From positions 1,860,001 to 1,924,000 of the forward strand of contig NZ_AP027368.1 of NCBI RefSeq assembly GCF_030296015.1: a stretch of DNA of 64,000 bases, written 5' to 3'. Below the pieces are notes generated by a model. It did no database searches, had not been told where the DNA came from, and saw nothing but the letters and a program-made list of their open reading frames with translations. The stretch's first letter is position 1. Every line of letters begins with the position of its first letter. The position numbers were made by a program, and so were the translations under genes. The stretch is from Ferrimonas sp. YFM. GTDB lineage: Bacteria > Pseudomonadota > Gammaproteobacteria > Enterobacterales > Shewanellaceae. Of this stretch, positions 8,487-17,556 are shown piece after piece.

Positions 8487-9095
8487 ATGCTTCACTCCGC
8501 CCTTGCCGGGTTCAGCCTTGGCCTCTCTCTGATCCTCCCCATTGGCGCGCAGAATGCGTTCGTATTGCGCCAAGGGGTGGCCAGGCAACACGTGTTCCTG
8601 ATCTGCAGCATCTGTGCGTTTTCCGACGCGCTGCTGATCAGTGCCGGCGTGTTTGGTTTTGGCGAGCTGTTGTTGCTTCACCCTCAGGTTGCCGAGTGGG
8701 CACGATGGGGTGGGGCGGTGTTCTTGTGTCTGTATGGCTTGATGAGCCTGAGATCCGCCTGGAAGGCCCGTCACGCCATCAGTGGCCTCGGGGGCGGGGA
8801 ACAAACCGCGGTGCGGGCGGCGATGACCTGTCTGGCCATCACCTGGCTCAACCCCCATGTCTACCTGGATACCATCGTGCTGCTGGGCTCGGTGTCCACC
8901 GGCTACGACGCCAAGGGAGCGTTCGCCTTCGGGGCCATCACCGGCTCCTTCCTGTTCTTCTACTCAGTTGGGTTTGGCGCCAGGCTGTTGTCTCCCCTGT
9001 TCAGTCGGGCACGTGCCTGGCAGTGGCTGGAAGCCAGCGTCGGTGTGGTGATGCTGCTGCTTGCCTATAACCTGATTCACACCAACCTGGGCTGA
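8487..9095 (+). CDS. argO: LysE/ArgO family amino-acid exporter
   Basis: An inner-membrane exporter of about 202 residues with five to six helices, resembling E. coli ArgO, which exports arginine and canavanine. The N-terminal ILPIGAQNAFVLRQG and the central TWLNPHVYLDT motifs are diagnostic of the ArgO branch of the LysE family. I prefer the ATG at 8487 because it gives the short N terminus usual for the family; an in-frame ATG at 8466 would add seven residues. Neither has a good Shine-Dalgarno. The gene stands alone, and no ArgP gene is in the window. Confidence 0.88.
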   Translation: MLHSALAGFSLGLSLILPIGAQNAFVLRQGVARQHVFLICSICAFSDALLISAGVFGFGELLLLHPQVAEWARWGGAVFLCLYGLMSLRSAWKARHAISGLGGGEQTAVRAAMTCLAITWLNPHVYLDTIVLLGSVSTGYDAKGAFAFGAITGSFLFFYSVGFGARLLSPLFSRARAWQWLEASVGVVMLLLAYNLIHTNLG

Positions 9096-9342
9096 GCCGC
9101 GAGGCGCGCCTCGTCAAAGCACCATCTCGGGTTTGCGCCAGAGGTGAGCAGGGCGCAATTGGTGGCAAATTGACGCAATTAGGTCCCTTTTTTCCTTTTT
9201 TTATACCAGATGGTAGAAGTTTTCCCACAGGATTCACTGGTCACAATTCCTTGGTTGAGGTCATTCTAATTGAGCCCAAGACACGGTTGCCAACCATCAG
9301 AGCAACCGAAATGGCGTCTTTTAGATTGAAAAGGAGTTTCCA

Positions 9343-11667
9343 ATGCGCACCAGGCTTTTGCTTTCTTCCCTGATGTTGGCAATGAGCACTGCACTTGTCG
9401 GCTGCGGCAGCGACAGTGACCCGGCCCCACAGACTGAAGACCCGGGCAATCCCGGCCCGAGCGATCCACCCGCCCCACAATTAACCACTTTTAATGTCAG
9501 CCTCAGTGCCCCCGATGCGCTGGTGGCGATGCAACGCACCAAGCGCCTGGCTCCCGGCTTTGCCGATGCACTGCTGTCCAAAGCCTGGGCCGTGGACGCG
9601 TCAGACATTCCCGCCGAGGGGATTGCCCTGGTGGTGGTGGACTCCAACGGGGTGGTTCTGGAAAGGGTGACGCTCACCGAAGAGAACCTCAGCTACAACG
9701 AAGATAACGGCACCTGGGAGATCAGTATCGATGGTGATCCGCGTCTGGACTGCATCGTGCTGTTTGATCTGGATGGAGAGATCACCGTGGAGGTGGGGCA
9801 ACCGGTGCCCGACGATACTTTGTACGCCCCCACCACGTCGCTGGACGTGGACGTGGATCTGGCATCCACCGCGGCCTATCAGCAACTGCTGAGCAGCATC
9901 GCCGAGGATCTCAGCTTTGAGGATGTGGGCATTGACCCCACGGACCCCGATGCCGTGGCCGAGCTGGAACAGGTGATCAATGAGCTTCAGGAGCAGTTTG
10001 ATGAGCTTGTCACCGAGGGCAACATCAACCTGGATGGCTACAGCGATGTGGCCGAACTGCTCGCCGCCGTGGAGACCATAGTTGAAGAGGTGGTGGAGTC
10101 TGGTCTGGCCGACCTGGCGGGAGAGTCCGCAGCCACCTTGGCGGCGGAGTTTGCCGAAGGGGGCACTGGGGTCACCTGGTTCGAATCTTGGAGCTGGGAG
10201 GATGGCTATGGCTACGAGCTGGAGATGGAGTATGGCCGGTTGACCCCGGTTACCGATGCTTTTTATGAGCTGGACGCCGAGTCCATGGCCTGGAGCGAGG
10301 CGATGAGCTACGACTCCAGCGCCGATGCCGATGGCAACCTGGTGCTGACCGATACTGGCTGGCAGCAGATGGCCGACTACTGGGCCTTTGTCGGCGTGAA
10401 CGATGACGGCTCCCTGGGCTTCAGTGATGCCAAGGAGAGTGTTGGCTACAGGCTGTTCGCCGACATCAGCGTCACTCTTGCAGGAAGAGATCTGAAGGAG
10501 TTCCTCTCGGTGCGCTCTGAAACCGCGATCCTGAGCGCACTGCTCAAGGAGGGGGTCAGCTTTGCGGACGGAGACCTGGCGTTTAAGGTTTCCGATGAGC
10601 GCCTGGCCTACGGTTACGAACTCTTTACCTATGACGATGGCTTGGCCACCGCTTGGCGGTACGGCGAGCAGGGTGCCCTGAGTGCTGTCCCAAGCCTGTC
10701 AGATATTCCTGCGGCCACCGCCGGGGAGGGACCAGAGGGAGGCCTGTGGCTCAACACCGATTATGGCAGCAAGTGGGGCAATCACTTCGTGGCCAAGCTG
10801 GTGGATGATGAAGCCAAGACGGTGAACTTCTACCTTATCGATCAGCAGGCCGGCACCACCACCATGGCGGGCAGTGGCAGCTGGAGTTATCAGACTCATG
10901 CCGGTTTGGGGGAGGGGGGCCAGTTGATTCAGTTTGCCATACCCCAGGCGGTCAGCGACCAGCTAACCGAGTCTCCCGAGTATGCAACTGTAATCGTGGC
11001 TAACTATCAGGACGGTGACAGTGCCGGTGCCTTTATGGGGGCCATGATGGACGCCGGCAGCGGCGATGAGGACACCTGGGTGTTCAACCACAGCGCCGGT
11101 CAGAAGATTGTCGACGCCGTCGAGTTTGCCTATCTGGATCAGTTCAGCTTTGGCTCGGCCAACGCCTGTGAGCTGGAGTCGGATTATTCCGATGACGCCT
11201 ACGATGGCCTTGGCGGTCCGGTGGAGCTGCCCTACACCGACAGAGCCTTCTATCGGATGGTGAGCCTGTGTCAGAAACGCTCTGACACCGATAAGCCCTT
11301 TACCACCGAGCTGATCTCCGGCAAGAGCGCCACCCTGTTTGAAGATGAATCCGTCACCTTCAATGCGGACGGCACCACCTTGTGGGAGGGCGAGGATGAA
11401 AGCGTCACAGGAGCCTGGGAGATCACCGACGAGGGTCATTTGAAGATGACCATAGGCCCCATTGAGATCGCAGGAAACTCAGGTGAGACCTACACCCTGA
11501 CCGATGAAGAGATTCTGGTCATTGTCGCCAGCGAGGGGAACAGCCTGGATGTGCGCGGCTTCTATCGCAACTCCCTCTGGGCAGAGATGGGCCCTGACGG
11601 TGAGGGGGAAGGCTTGCAATCCTTCCAAGGTGAAATTTACCGTGCTGTGTTGACCATTGAAGAGTAG
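9343..11667 (+). CDS. Large lipoprotein of unknown function
   Basis: A 774-residue protein with a lipoprotein signal: a hydrophobic N terminus ending in LVGC (lipobox, Cys about residue 21), then a Pro/Asp/Gly-rich linker. The mature protein is strongly acidic. Residues about 190-270 look helical with coiled-coil character; the rest is probably beta-rich. Position +2 after the Cys is Gly, not Asp, so outer-membrane sorting is likely. AAAGGAG seven bases before the ATG gives a strong start. I do not recognise a family. It is flanked by its own terminator and has no operon partner. Confidence 0.85.
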   Translation: MRTRLLLSSLMLAMSTALVGCGSDSDPAPQTEDPGNPGPSDPPAPQLTTFNVSLSAPDALVAMQRTKRLAPGFADALLSKAWAVDASDIPAEGIALVVVDSNGVVLERVTLTEENLSYNEDNGTWEISIDGDPRLDCIVLFDLDGEITVEVGQPVPDDTLYAPTTSLDVDVDLASTAAYQQLLSSIAEDLSFEDVGIDPTDPDAVAELEQVINELQEQFDELVTEGNINLDGYSDVAELLAAVETIVEEVVESGLADLAGESAATLAAEFAEGGTGVTWFESWSWEDGYGYELEMEYGRLTPVTDAFYELDAESMAWSEAMSYDSSADADGNLVLTDTGWQQMADYWAFVGVNDDGSLGFSDAKESVGYRLFADISVTLAGRDLKEFLSVRSETAILSALLKEGVSFADGDLAFKVSDERLAYGYELFTYDDGLATAWRYGEQGALSAVPSLSDIPAATAGEGPEGGLWLNTDYGSKWGNHFVAKLVDDEAKTVNFYLIDQQAGTTTMAGSGSWSYQTHAGLGEGGQLIQFAIPQAVSDQLTESPEYATVIVANYQDGDSAGAFMGAMMDAGSGDEDTWVFNHSAGQKIVDAVEFAYLDQFSFGSANACELESDYSDDAYDGLGGPVELPYTDRAFYRMVSLCQKRSDTDKPFTTELISGKSATLFEDESVTFNADGTTLWEGEDESVTGAWEITDEGHLKMTIGPIEIAGNSGETYTLTDEEILVIVASEGNSLDVRGFYRNSLWAEMGPDGEGEGLQSFQGEIYRAVLTIEE

Positions 11668-11687
11668 GCACCGCTGCCGTCTATAAC

Positions 11688-11712
11688 AAAGGGCCTCTTC
11701 TGAGGCCTTTCT
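11688..11712. terminator. Terminator, probably bidirectional
   Basis: AAAGGGCCTC (11688-11697) and GAGGCCTTT (11702-11710) pair around a four-base TTCT loop. It follows the lipoprotein gene by about 20 bases and also faces the end of the small minus-strand gene at 11725. Confidence 0.85.
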
Positions 11713-11724
11713 CTTATCTGATGG

Positions 11725-11889
11725 TTATCCCTGTGGCTGTTGGTCGCCGGCATTTCTGAGGGGTTTTAGTGGGGCGAAAAAGTCACAGGCTTCGCGCACG
11801 GCACTGGTTGGCTGTTCCCAGGCGCCGCATAGATCGCGCTGGTTTTCCGGTTTGCGGATAAACTGGCGGCACTGTCCACATCGCTTCAT
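11725..11889 (-). CDS. 54-residue four-cysteine miniprotein
   Basis: The start at 11889 is chosen because AAGGAG lies seven bases ahead; a longer in-frame version reaching 11940 lacks a ribosome binding site. The protein begins MKRCGQC and has Cys at 4, 7, 21 and 35, with LCGAWEQP and ACDFF around the last two. The C-x2-C then C-x13-C spacing is consistent with a small zinc-binding or iron-sulfur knuckle. I do not recognise a named family. Function unknown. Confidence 0.7.
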   Translation of the reverse strand: MKRCGQCRQFIRKPENQRDLCGAWEQPTSAVREACDFFAPLKPLRNAGDQQPQG

Positions 11890-12029
11890 GGCTGACTCCT
11901 TCTCTGCTCTTTTTCGCTGCTGGATTTTCGACCTTAGCACGGCGCCAGTGACTGAAAATTCACCTTAAGCGACTGGCTAATCAAATTGAGAGCCGGATCC
12001 CGCAATCGTCCCTAAAAGGGGTCAGAGTT

Positions 12030-12482
12030 TCACTCGGCCAGATCCAGGCTGAGCCATAACCTGTCCCTGTGTTGGATCCCCTGTTCGAACAGAGGCTCAG
12101 CGTAGTGAGTCAGAAAGTAATCCCGCTGGACCTGGGTCACCCGAAACCCCAGCCGCTGATAAAAGGTAAGCTGGGGGCCAAAACTGCCGGTACCCAGTTC
12201 GACCCGATGTATCCCCTTGGCGGACAATTGCTCCAGGGTCCAGCGCAGCAGTGCGGTGCCTATGCCTTGCCCCTGCTTTGAGGGTATGACGGCCAGATTA
12301 AGGATCTCAGCAGCGTCGTTTCTATCGGGCAGCACCAGACAGGCGCCAAGATAGACTCCGTCCTGTGTGGCGGCGAAGCCCAAACAGCTGTTGATGTAGC
12401 CGCGAATCTTCTCCTCGCAGGGGTCTGCCTCAAGCAGCAGAGGCATGGGCAGTTGCGACGGTGAGATTTCCACCAGTTCCAT
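12030..12482 (-). CDS. GNAT family N-acetyltransferase
   Basis: A single-domain acetyl-CoA-dependent acetyltransferase of about 150 residues. Motif A of the fold, VIPSKQGQGIGTALL, holds the Q-x-x-G-x-G pyrophosphate-binding loop, and YQRLGF matches motif B. The N-terminal LLLEADPCEEKI is typical of a common bacterial GNAT subgroup. The start MELVEIS is preferred over one 13 residues upstream because it matches the usual N terminus; neither has a strong Shine-Dalgarno. The acceptor is unknown. It stands alone on the minus strand. Confidence 0.85.
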   Translation of the reverse strand: MELVEISPSQLPMPLLLEADPCEEKIRGYINSCLGFAATQDGVYLGACLVLPDRNDAAEILNLAVIPSKQGQGIGTALLRWTLEQLSAKGIHRVELGTGSFGPQLTFYQRLGFRVTQVQRDYFLTHYAEPLFEQGIQHRDRLWLSLDLAE

Positions 12483-12608
12483 TGTTAATTCTGCTTTGTT
12501 GGTCAGCGATGCTCCAATCATATTACAGATTTGGGCTTGATCTCAGCTAATGCCGAGGCGGGCGGATATGGGCATACTGAGTGTCGTTTTTCCTATTAGG
12601 ACAGCGAG

Positions 12609-13076
12609 ATGAGACGTCTAATTCTATTTGGGTTGTGGGTGGCGGTAACGGCACTGGGGGCACAGGCAAAACAGCTTCAGCCTCATGTGGCGTACGGTTG
12701 GGATGACAAAATAGACAACCAGAAGGATCACCCCGAGTACAGTGCCGCCATACTGGCACCGGCCATCTTCACTAACCCCAGAGCCGAGACCTACAAGGTG
12801 CATCAGGGGCGCTTCTGGCAGTGTGCGACCCGGGATGAGAATGGTCAGTGTATTCAGGTTAAGTTTGTCGGTTATACCGCGGAGGCACAGCAGACAATGG
12901 CGAGTAATGAGATCCCCATGAGCCGAGAAGAGTACCGCCGTACCAAAGAGCTTATCGAGCAGATGATGATGGAGCTCAGGTTTCGCGGCATGGAGGACAA
13001 CCACCCTATGATTCAGCAGGCATTGAAGCAGGGCAGGGCGATGCATATGCAGCTGCTGACCCAGGAGCAGGAGTAG
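12609..13076 (+). CDS. Small secreted protein of unknown function
   Basis: A 155-residue protein with a clear Sec signal peptide (MRRLILFGLWVAVTALGAQA, cleavage after about residue 20). The mature part carries two Cys (WQCATRDENGQC) that could form a disulfide in the periplasm. The C-terminal half is helical and Met/Gln-rich. I recognise no family. AGGA lies ahead of the ATG. It is followed by an NTF2-like gene 73 bases downstream on the same strand. Confidence 0.72.
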   Translation: MRRLILFGLWVAVTALGAQAKQLQPHVAYGWDDKIDNQKDHPEYSAAILAPAIFTNPRAETYKVHQGRFWQCATRDENGQCIQVKFVGYTAEAQQTMASNEIPMSREEYRRTKELIEQMMMELRFRGMEDNHPMIQQALKQGRAMHMQLLTQEQE

Positions 13077-13149
13077 CAAGTTGCCCTACACTTAGGGGTT
13101 GTCTCTGTCGATTGACAGAGGCCATCTCACTCATAAACGGGAGGCAGCT

Positions 13150-13512
13150 ATGGGCTCATTGGCAAGCATTGTCGAGCGGGGCTGGCAGGCGGTTGGCGCC
13201 GGCGAGTTTGATCAACTGGTTGAGGATTATGTCGATGAGATGTCCTTCATCATGCCCGGACAAACAGACTGTCTCAAAGGCCGCGGAGCCTTTCGTCAGG
13301 CCTTGAATGGCCTGGGGGAGATTTTACCGCCGGGATTTGAGATCACCGCCATGCGCCATTTGCAAGGGGAGCAGGAGGTGGTCTCCATTATTGAGTGGCG
13401 CTCAGATAAAGTTGATGCGTCACAGCTCACCGTGCTGTTCAAGTTCACCGATGACAAGATCCATGAAGAGAGATGGTTCATCGACACCCAGCAGTGGAAA
13501 AGTGCCTTCTAG
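13150..13512 (+). CDS. NTF2-like / SnoaL-like protein
   Basis: A 120-residue cytoplasmic protein with the profile of the NTF2-like superfamily: an N-terminal helical part with EDYVDEMSFIMPGQ, then strands ending in FTDDKIHEERWFID. Such folds serve as ketosteroid-isomerase-like enzymes or as small ligand-binding domains; no catalytic residue can be assigned. The start at 13150 is chosen because GGGAGG lies just ahead; an upstream in-frame start at 13099 has none. Confidence 0.7.
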   Translation: MGSLASIVERGWQAVGAGEFDQLVEDYVDEMSFIMPGQTDCLKGRGAFRQALNGLGEILPPGFEITAMRHLQGEQEVVSIIEWRSDKVDASQLTVLFKFTDDKIHEERWFIDTQQWKSAF

Positions 13513-13662
13513 GGCGGCAGTGATGCAGCTCGAATGCTGGCCGTTGTGCCCATAGTGCATCGGTCCGGGCTCTCACCATCGCATTTGATGTATCAGCGAC
13601 TTAACACTGGTGATGATATTTGCTAGTGTATTGAAATTAATGATAAAAATTTGAGGCAAAGG

Positions 13663-14064
13663 ATGGCGTCTGGACAATGTAATTGTGGTGCGGTGGCGTT
13701 TGAGATCACCGCCCCCATCTCCCAGGTCTATGTGTGCCACTGCTCCATCTGCCGTAAGGCTACGGGGACCAATGGCATTGCCGTGGTGGTGGTGAGCAAC
13801 GATGCATTTCGCTGGGTGCGTGGCCAGGAGAAGATTGCCACCTGGTCAAAGCCCGATGCGGATTGGCAAAAGTGGTTCTGTACCACCTGTGGTTCGCCCC
13901 TGCCTGGCGCAAACGATGCGGAAAGTACGTTCGTCCCCGCAGGCCTGCTGACCGGGGGAGACGAGCAGCTCAAGGTGGCCCATCATATCTGGGTCGACTC
14001 CAAGGCGCACTGGGATGAGATTGGCGACAGCGGCAAGCTTCATCCCGAAGCCTTTGGTGGTTAG
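13663..14064 (+). CDS. GFA family zinc protein
   Basis: A 133-residue protein of the glutathione-dependent formaldehyde-activating enzyme (GFA/CENP-V) family. The zinc-binding Cys pattern is complete: C6 and C8 in QCNCG, C25, C27 and C30 in CHCSIC, and C73 and C76 in CTTCGSPL. The true formaldehyde role applies to few members, so the substrate is unknown. ATG 13663 follows a GAGG box at about the right distance; a TTG twelve bases upstream is less likely. Confidence 0.88.
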   Translation: MASGQCNCGAVAFEITAPISQVYVCHCSICRKATGTNGIAVVVVSNDAFRWVRGQEKIATWSKPDADWQKWFCTTCGSPLPGANDAESTFVPAGLLTGGDEQLKVAHHIWVDSKAHWDEIGDSGKLHPEAFGG

Positions 14065-14169
14065 CCTTTAACAATATTGCCCGGTAAACATGCCGGGCGA
14101 TCTATTTCGCCCACCTCAGAATGTAGGCGAAACAACAATATAAAAGCAGTAATCAACAAAGGAAGTAGT

Positions 14170-14598
14170 ATGAAGAACTTGGTTTTGGCCGCCTCGCTGG
14201 CCTTAGCTCTGGTCGGCTGTGCCTCAACGCCGGTGCTGAATGGATCTCCCATTGAAGTGACTCAGGGAGACACCAAGAATTACTGGGTGTTGAAACAGAG
14301 TCAGTTCACGACCAGTACGCCCCATAAAAGGATTCCCAGTCAGGGTGCAGTCGTAGAAGTACGGTATTTGATTGATTCAAATGGCCAGACTCATGAGGCT
14401 GAAGTAATTAAAGCCGAGCCGATTAAAGGTTGGAATCGTTCGGCACTAAATGCAGTTAAAAAAATGGAATATGTGGCGGTACCAGGTAATCCTGATAAAA
14501 CGCCGGTTTATACCGTTACCGAGTTCACCTTTAAGGTAGAAGATTCGGCGCAGTCCAAGCCCAAACCTCCTGTGGAGTGGCCGCAAAACTACCTCTAA
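14170..14598 (+). CDS. Lipoprotein with TonB C-terminal-like domain
   Basis: A 142-residue lipoprotein: a hydrophobic N terminus ends in LVGC (Cys 17), and residues about 55-125 look like a TonB_C domain, with VVEVRYLIDSNGQTHEAEV and a following helix containing WNRSALNAVKKM. Free-standing TonB_C-like lipoproteins are common in this group; whether it touches TonB-dependent transporters is unknown. AAAGGAAG twelve bases ahead supports this start, and the longer in-frame extension to 14077 is non-coding. Confidence 0.8.
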   Translation: MKNLVLAASLALALVGCASTPVLNGSPIEVTQGDTKNYWVLKQSQFTTSTPHKRIPSQGAVVEVRYLIDSNGQTHEAEVIKAEPIKGWNRSALNAVKKMEYVAVPGNPDKTPVYTVTEFTFKVEDSAQSKPKPPVEWPQNYL

Positions 14599-14671
14599 GA
14601 GTGTGAACCGGAGAATCAACCTTGATTCTTAGGCTCAGGGCAATTATGCCAAAACGCAAATAGCCCCCTCC

Positions 14672-14697
14672 GGAGTGCTTGCATTCTGCAGCACTCC
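14672..14697. terminator. Hairpin, possible terminator
   Basis: GGAGTGCT (14672-14679) and AGCACTCC (14690-14697) are perfect inverted arms around a ten-base loop, 74 bases after the preceding stop codon. No T run follows, so it may be a weak terminator or an mRNA-stabilising hairpin. Confidence 0.4.
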
Positions 14698-14800
14698 AGA
14701 AACCTTCTTCTACATAATCCAGTTAATTCAAATGGATAGATGATATTTCAGCTTGTGCACGCTTCTTGCTGTACCGGGGAAGGTAACCGAGGAGTGCATC

Positions 14801-16441
14801 ATGAGTCTGATAATGGGTTTCTATACGCCACAGTGGCAGGCGCAGCACCACGATATTGCTCACACCCTGGGCGAGCGCTACCCCTTTGCCCGCTGCATTA
14901 AGGACGATCGCTGTGTGTTGCTCTGCGAGAGTGAAGACAACTGGGGAAGCGGGGACTGGCACCAGCGCGGTGAGGTGGTGATGTGCTGTTTTGGTCACCC
15001 GTTGCTCAGTGGCGATCGTCACCGAGATCTGATTCGCCTGACTCACGAAGAGTTCGATCCACTTCGTCTTCACGATGCCCAGGGCAGTTATCTGCTGGTG
15101 CATTACAACAGGCTCAAACAAAAGCTGACCCTGTGTGCCGACCCTCTCTCAATTCGCCCCTTCTACACCATGGAACTGGGGGGCTTCATCCTGTTTTCAA
15201 ACCGGATGAAGCCCCTGGTGGAAATGGCAGGAGTGGTTGACAGGAACCGGGCGGCCCAGCTGGAGTTCGCCCTGCTTGGCTACACTCTGGGCAGTCACAC
15301 GCCCTACGCGGGCATCCGCGCCAGCCGCCCGGGCGAGGTTTTGTCCATCGATAATGGGGGGCTGCAAAGGCGGCGCCATCATTGTTGGCACTACGGTTTC
15401 CCCCTGGACAAGGAGCAAGGGGTGCTGGCCCTGGATTGGGCCTTCAAGCAGGCTGTAGGCCGCTACTGTGGCGGGGATTCTGGCTTCGTGTCGACCTTAA
15501 GTGGCGGAATGGACTCCCGGGTCATCGCCACCGAGTTGCTCAGGCGGCGGGCCAACCTTCACTGTCTCAATTTCTCCCGACACCAGAGTCAGGACCTATG
15601 GTGTGCTCAAACTTTCGCCCAGCATCATGACCTGCCGCTGACCGTGGTGGAGGTGGAGGATACCCAGGCGTTCAGCTGCGAACAGCGGCTGGGCCAGCAC
15701 TGGACCCCTCAAGCCTTCGATCACTATCACGATGTAGAGCGGCCGCGACTGGTATGGTCCGGCAACGGCGGCAGCGTCTGTGTGGGACAGATCTACACCT
15801 CGAAGCCTCTGCTCAAAGCGGTAGCCGAGGGCGACCCGGAGGCGGTCATCGACGCCTACATTGAGCAGCAACAGGCCTATGTGCCCCAGGCGCTGGTCAG
15901 CGATGGCAACAATGAGCAGTTGAGATTCAAAGAACGGCTGATGACAGCCCTGGGTGAATACGGCCACCTGCCCATGGGTAAGGCCTGGCAGCTGTTCTTA
16001 TGGGAGAACGACCAGCATCAGCATGTGGCCGTGCCTTTTGAGGAGATGGACCAGTTCAACCTGGATTTCTATCTGCCGTTTTACGCCAAAGGAGTGCTGG
16101 AGGCGATGTTTGCCATGCCCATGGAGGCGGCCGCCCGCCACGGGGTGTATATGAGCTGGGTCAACCGCTGCTACCCGCAGATGCTGACTACCCCCTGGCA
16201 AACTTATCCTGGTCATATTCCCTGCCCATTGGAGCTTCCTGAGTCTTTGCAGCACCAGTGGCAGTTTCGTTTGCCCAGAGGCACTCGCCATCATCTGCAA
16301 AGAAAGGGCTGGAAGGCGGTCCTTCGCGGTCAGGGAACCTTAAACAAGGGGGCCATTGCCGCGCGCTGCCTGGCGGATCTCTTGGGGATCAGAGACACCA
16401 GCGCTCATCTTAAGTTTGTGGCTCAGTATGAGCGCTGGTAG
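14801..16441 (+). CDS. Asparagine-synthase-like amidotransferase with degenerate glutaminase domain
   Basis: A 546-residue relative of class B asparagine synthetase. The synthetase half has the ATP pyrophosphatase P-loop SGGMDSR starting at residue 234. The N-terminal half keeps the glutaminase fold signature (DPLSIRPFYTM, ILFSNRMKPL), but the start MSLIMGF lacks the Cys2 nucleophile needed to release ammonia from glutamine. The start at 14801 is fixed by GAGGA upstream. Similar Cys-less proteins act as lasso-peptide cyclases or amide-forming enzymes in natural-product clusters. No leader peptidase, precursor peptide or transporter is adjacent, so it is an orphan and its substrate is unknown. 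Confidence 0.82.
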   Translation: MSLIMGFYTPQWQAQHHDIAHTLGERYPFARCIKDDRCVLLCESEDNWGSGDWHQRGEVVMCCFGHPLLSGDRHRDLIRLTHEEFDPLRLHDAQGSYLLVHYNRLKQKLTLCADPLSIRPFYTMELGGFILFSNRMKPLVEMAGVVDRNRAAQLEFALLGYTLGSHTPYAGIRASRPGEVLSIDNGGLQRRRHHCWHYGFPLDKEQGVLALDWAFKQAVGRYCGGDSGFVSTLSGGMDSRVIATELLRRRANLHCLNFSRHQSQDLWCAQTFAQHHDLPLTVVEVEDTQAFSCEQRLGQHWTPQAFDHYHDVERPRLVWSGNGGSVCVGQIYTSKPLLKAVAEGDPEAVIDAYIEQQQAYVPQALVSDGNNEQLRFKERLMTALGEYGHLPMGKAWQLFLWENDQHQHVAVPFEEMDQFNLDFYLPFYAKGVLEAMFAMPMEAAARHGVYMSWVNRCYPQMLTTPWQTYPGHIPCPLELPESLQHQWQFRLPRGTRHHLQRKGWKAVLRGQGTLNKGAIAARCLADLLGIRDTSAHLKFVAQYERW

Positions 16442-16452
16442 GGGGACAGCGA

Positions 16453-17556
16453 TTAGCGGGACAGGTAGGCCACCAGGAACTGACTGATGGCGACCAGGTC
16501 CGCCACCGCAATCTCCTCTTCGGTGGTGTGCACCTTGGCCATGCCGGTGGACAGATTGACCGTGGTCAGCCCCTTCTCATTGAAGATGTTGGCGTCGCTG
16601 CCACCGCCGGTGGGGCGGGTCTGCGGGCTCACTCCGATGGCTTCGAAGCCCTGCTTGATGCCGGTGATCAGAGGGTGATCATCGGCGATGCGGTAGGCGT
16701 TGTAGGCGCGCTTGGTCTCAATGGCGACCTTGGCGCCGTGCTCCGCGGCCACAGACTCCAGGGTTTCTACCATGTGCTGGGTTTGTGCGGCCAGCTTGCC
16801 ATCGTCCAGGGAGCGGGCTTCCGCCTCCAGGTAGAGTTCAGGCATCACAATGTTGGTGGCGTTGCCGCCTTTGACCACGCCAATGTTGGCGGTGGTTTCC
16901 TCGTCAATGCGTGACAGCTTCATCTTGGTGATGGCGTCGGCTGCCACGGTCAGGGCGTTGATGCCGGTCTCCGGGGCCAGGCCGGCGTGGGCCGGTTTGC
17001 CGGTGATGGTTGCCTTGATGTTCTGCTGACCCGGGGCCACGGTGATGATGGTGCCAATGGGGCCGCCAGAGTCCAGCACGATGGCTTGTTTGGACTGGAT
17101 GGGGCTCATGTCGAAGTTCTTGGAGCCGTGCAGGCCCCCCTCTTCGAAGACGGTGAAGGCCAGTTCGATGGTGGGGTGGGGCAGGCCCTGCTCTTTGAGG
17201 ATGCGCACCGCTTCCATGATGGCGGCGATGCCGGACTTGTCGTCGCCACCCAAAATGGTGTCGCCGGCGGAGCGGATGATGCCCTGTTCGATGACCGGCT
17301 CGATGCCGTTGCCCGGAGTCACCGTGTCCATATGACAGCTCAGCAGGATCTGCTCTTCGGTCCCCTCCAGGCGGGCATAGAGGTTAAAGCCGTTGGACAG
17401 CTCCTCGGCCACCGGCAGACGCTGTACGTCAAAGCCGAGTTCACCCAGTTGCTCAGCCAGGGTGGAGGCGATCGCCTTTTCATTGCCGGACTCGCTGTCG
17501 ATGCGCACCAGATCCAAGAAGTGCTGCACCAAACGCTGTTCGTTGATGGTGGTCAT
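16453..17556 (-). CDS. M20 family metallopeptidase, PepT-like
   Basis: A 367-residue cytoplasmic dizinc exopeptidase similar to tripeptidase T. Zinc and catalytic motifs are visible: SCHMDT with H75 and D77, the GGDDK loop (103-107), FEEGG (about 137-141) and D162, followed by the small dimerisation domain (about 175-285). The start at 17556 follows AGGGAG at good spacing; a 13-residue upstream extension lacks a ribosome binding site. It converges with the asparagine-synthase-like gene with an 11-base gap and no obvious terminator. Specificity (tripeptide or another small peptide) cannot be fixed. Confidence 0.88.
   Translation of the reverse strand: MTTINEQRLVQHFLDLVRIDSESGNEKAIASTLAEQLGELGFDVQRLPVAEELSNGFNLYARLEGTEEQILLSCHMDTVTPGNGIEPVIEQGIIRSAGDTILGGDDKSGIAAIMEAVRILKEQGLPHPTIELAFTVFEEGGLHGSKNFDMSPIQSKQAIVLDSGGPIGTIITVAPGQQNIKATITGKPAHAGLAPETGINALTVAADAITKMKLSRIDEETTANIGVVKGGNATNIVMPELYLEAEARSLDDGKLAAQTQHMVETLESVAAEHGAKVAIETKRAYNAYRIADDHPLITGIKQGFEAIGVSPQTRPTGGGSDANIFNEKGLTTVNLSTGMAKVHTTEEEIAVADLVAISQFLVAYLSR

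Noticed and set aside
12005-12035. AGGGGTCAGAGT, a motif seen near REP-associated transposase repeats
   Set aside because: Single copy, no hairpin of REP type and no transposase gene nearby.
14753-14800. Upstream extension of the asparagine-synthase-like gene giving Met-Cys at the N terminus, which would restore a glutaminase nucleophile
   Set aside because: The start would be TTG without a Shine-Dalgarno, and the sequence after the Cys does not resemble the glutaminase N terminus. ATG 14801 has a GAGGA box.
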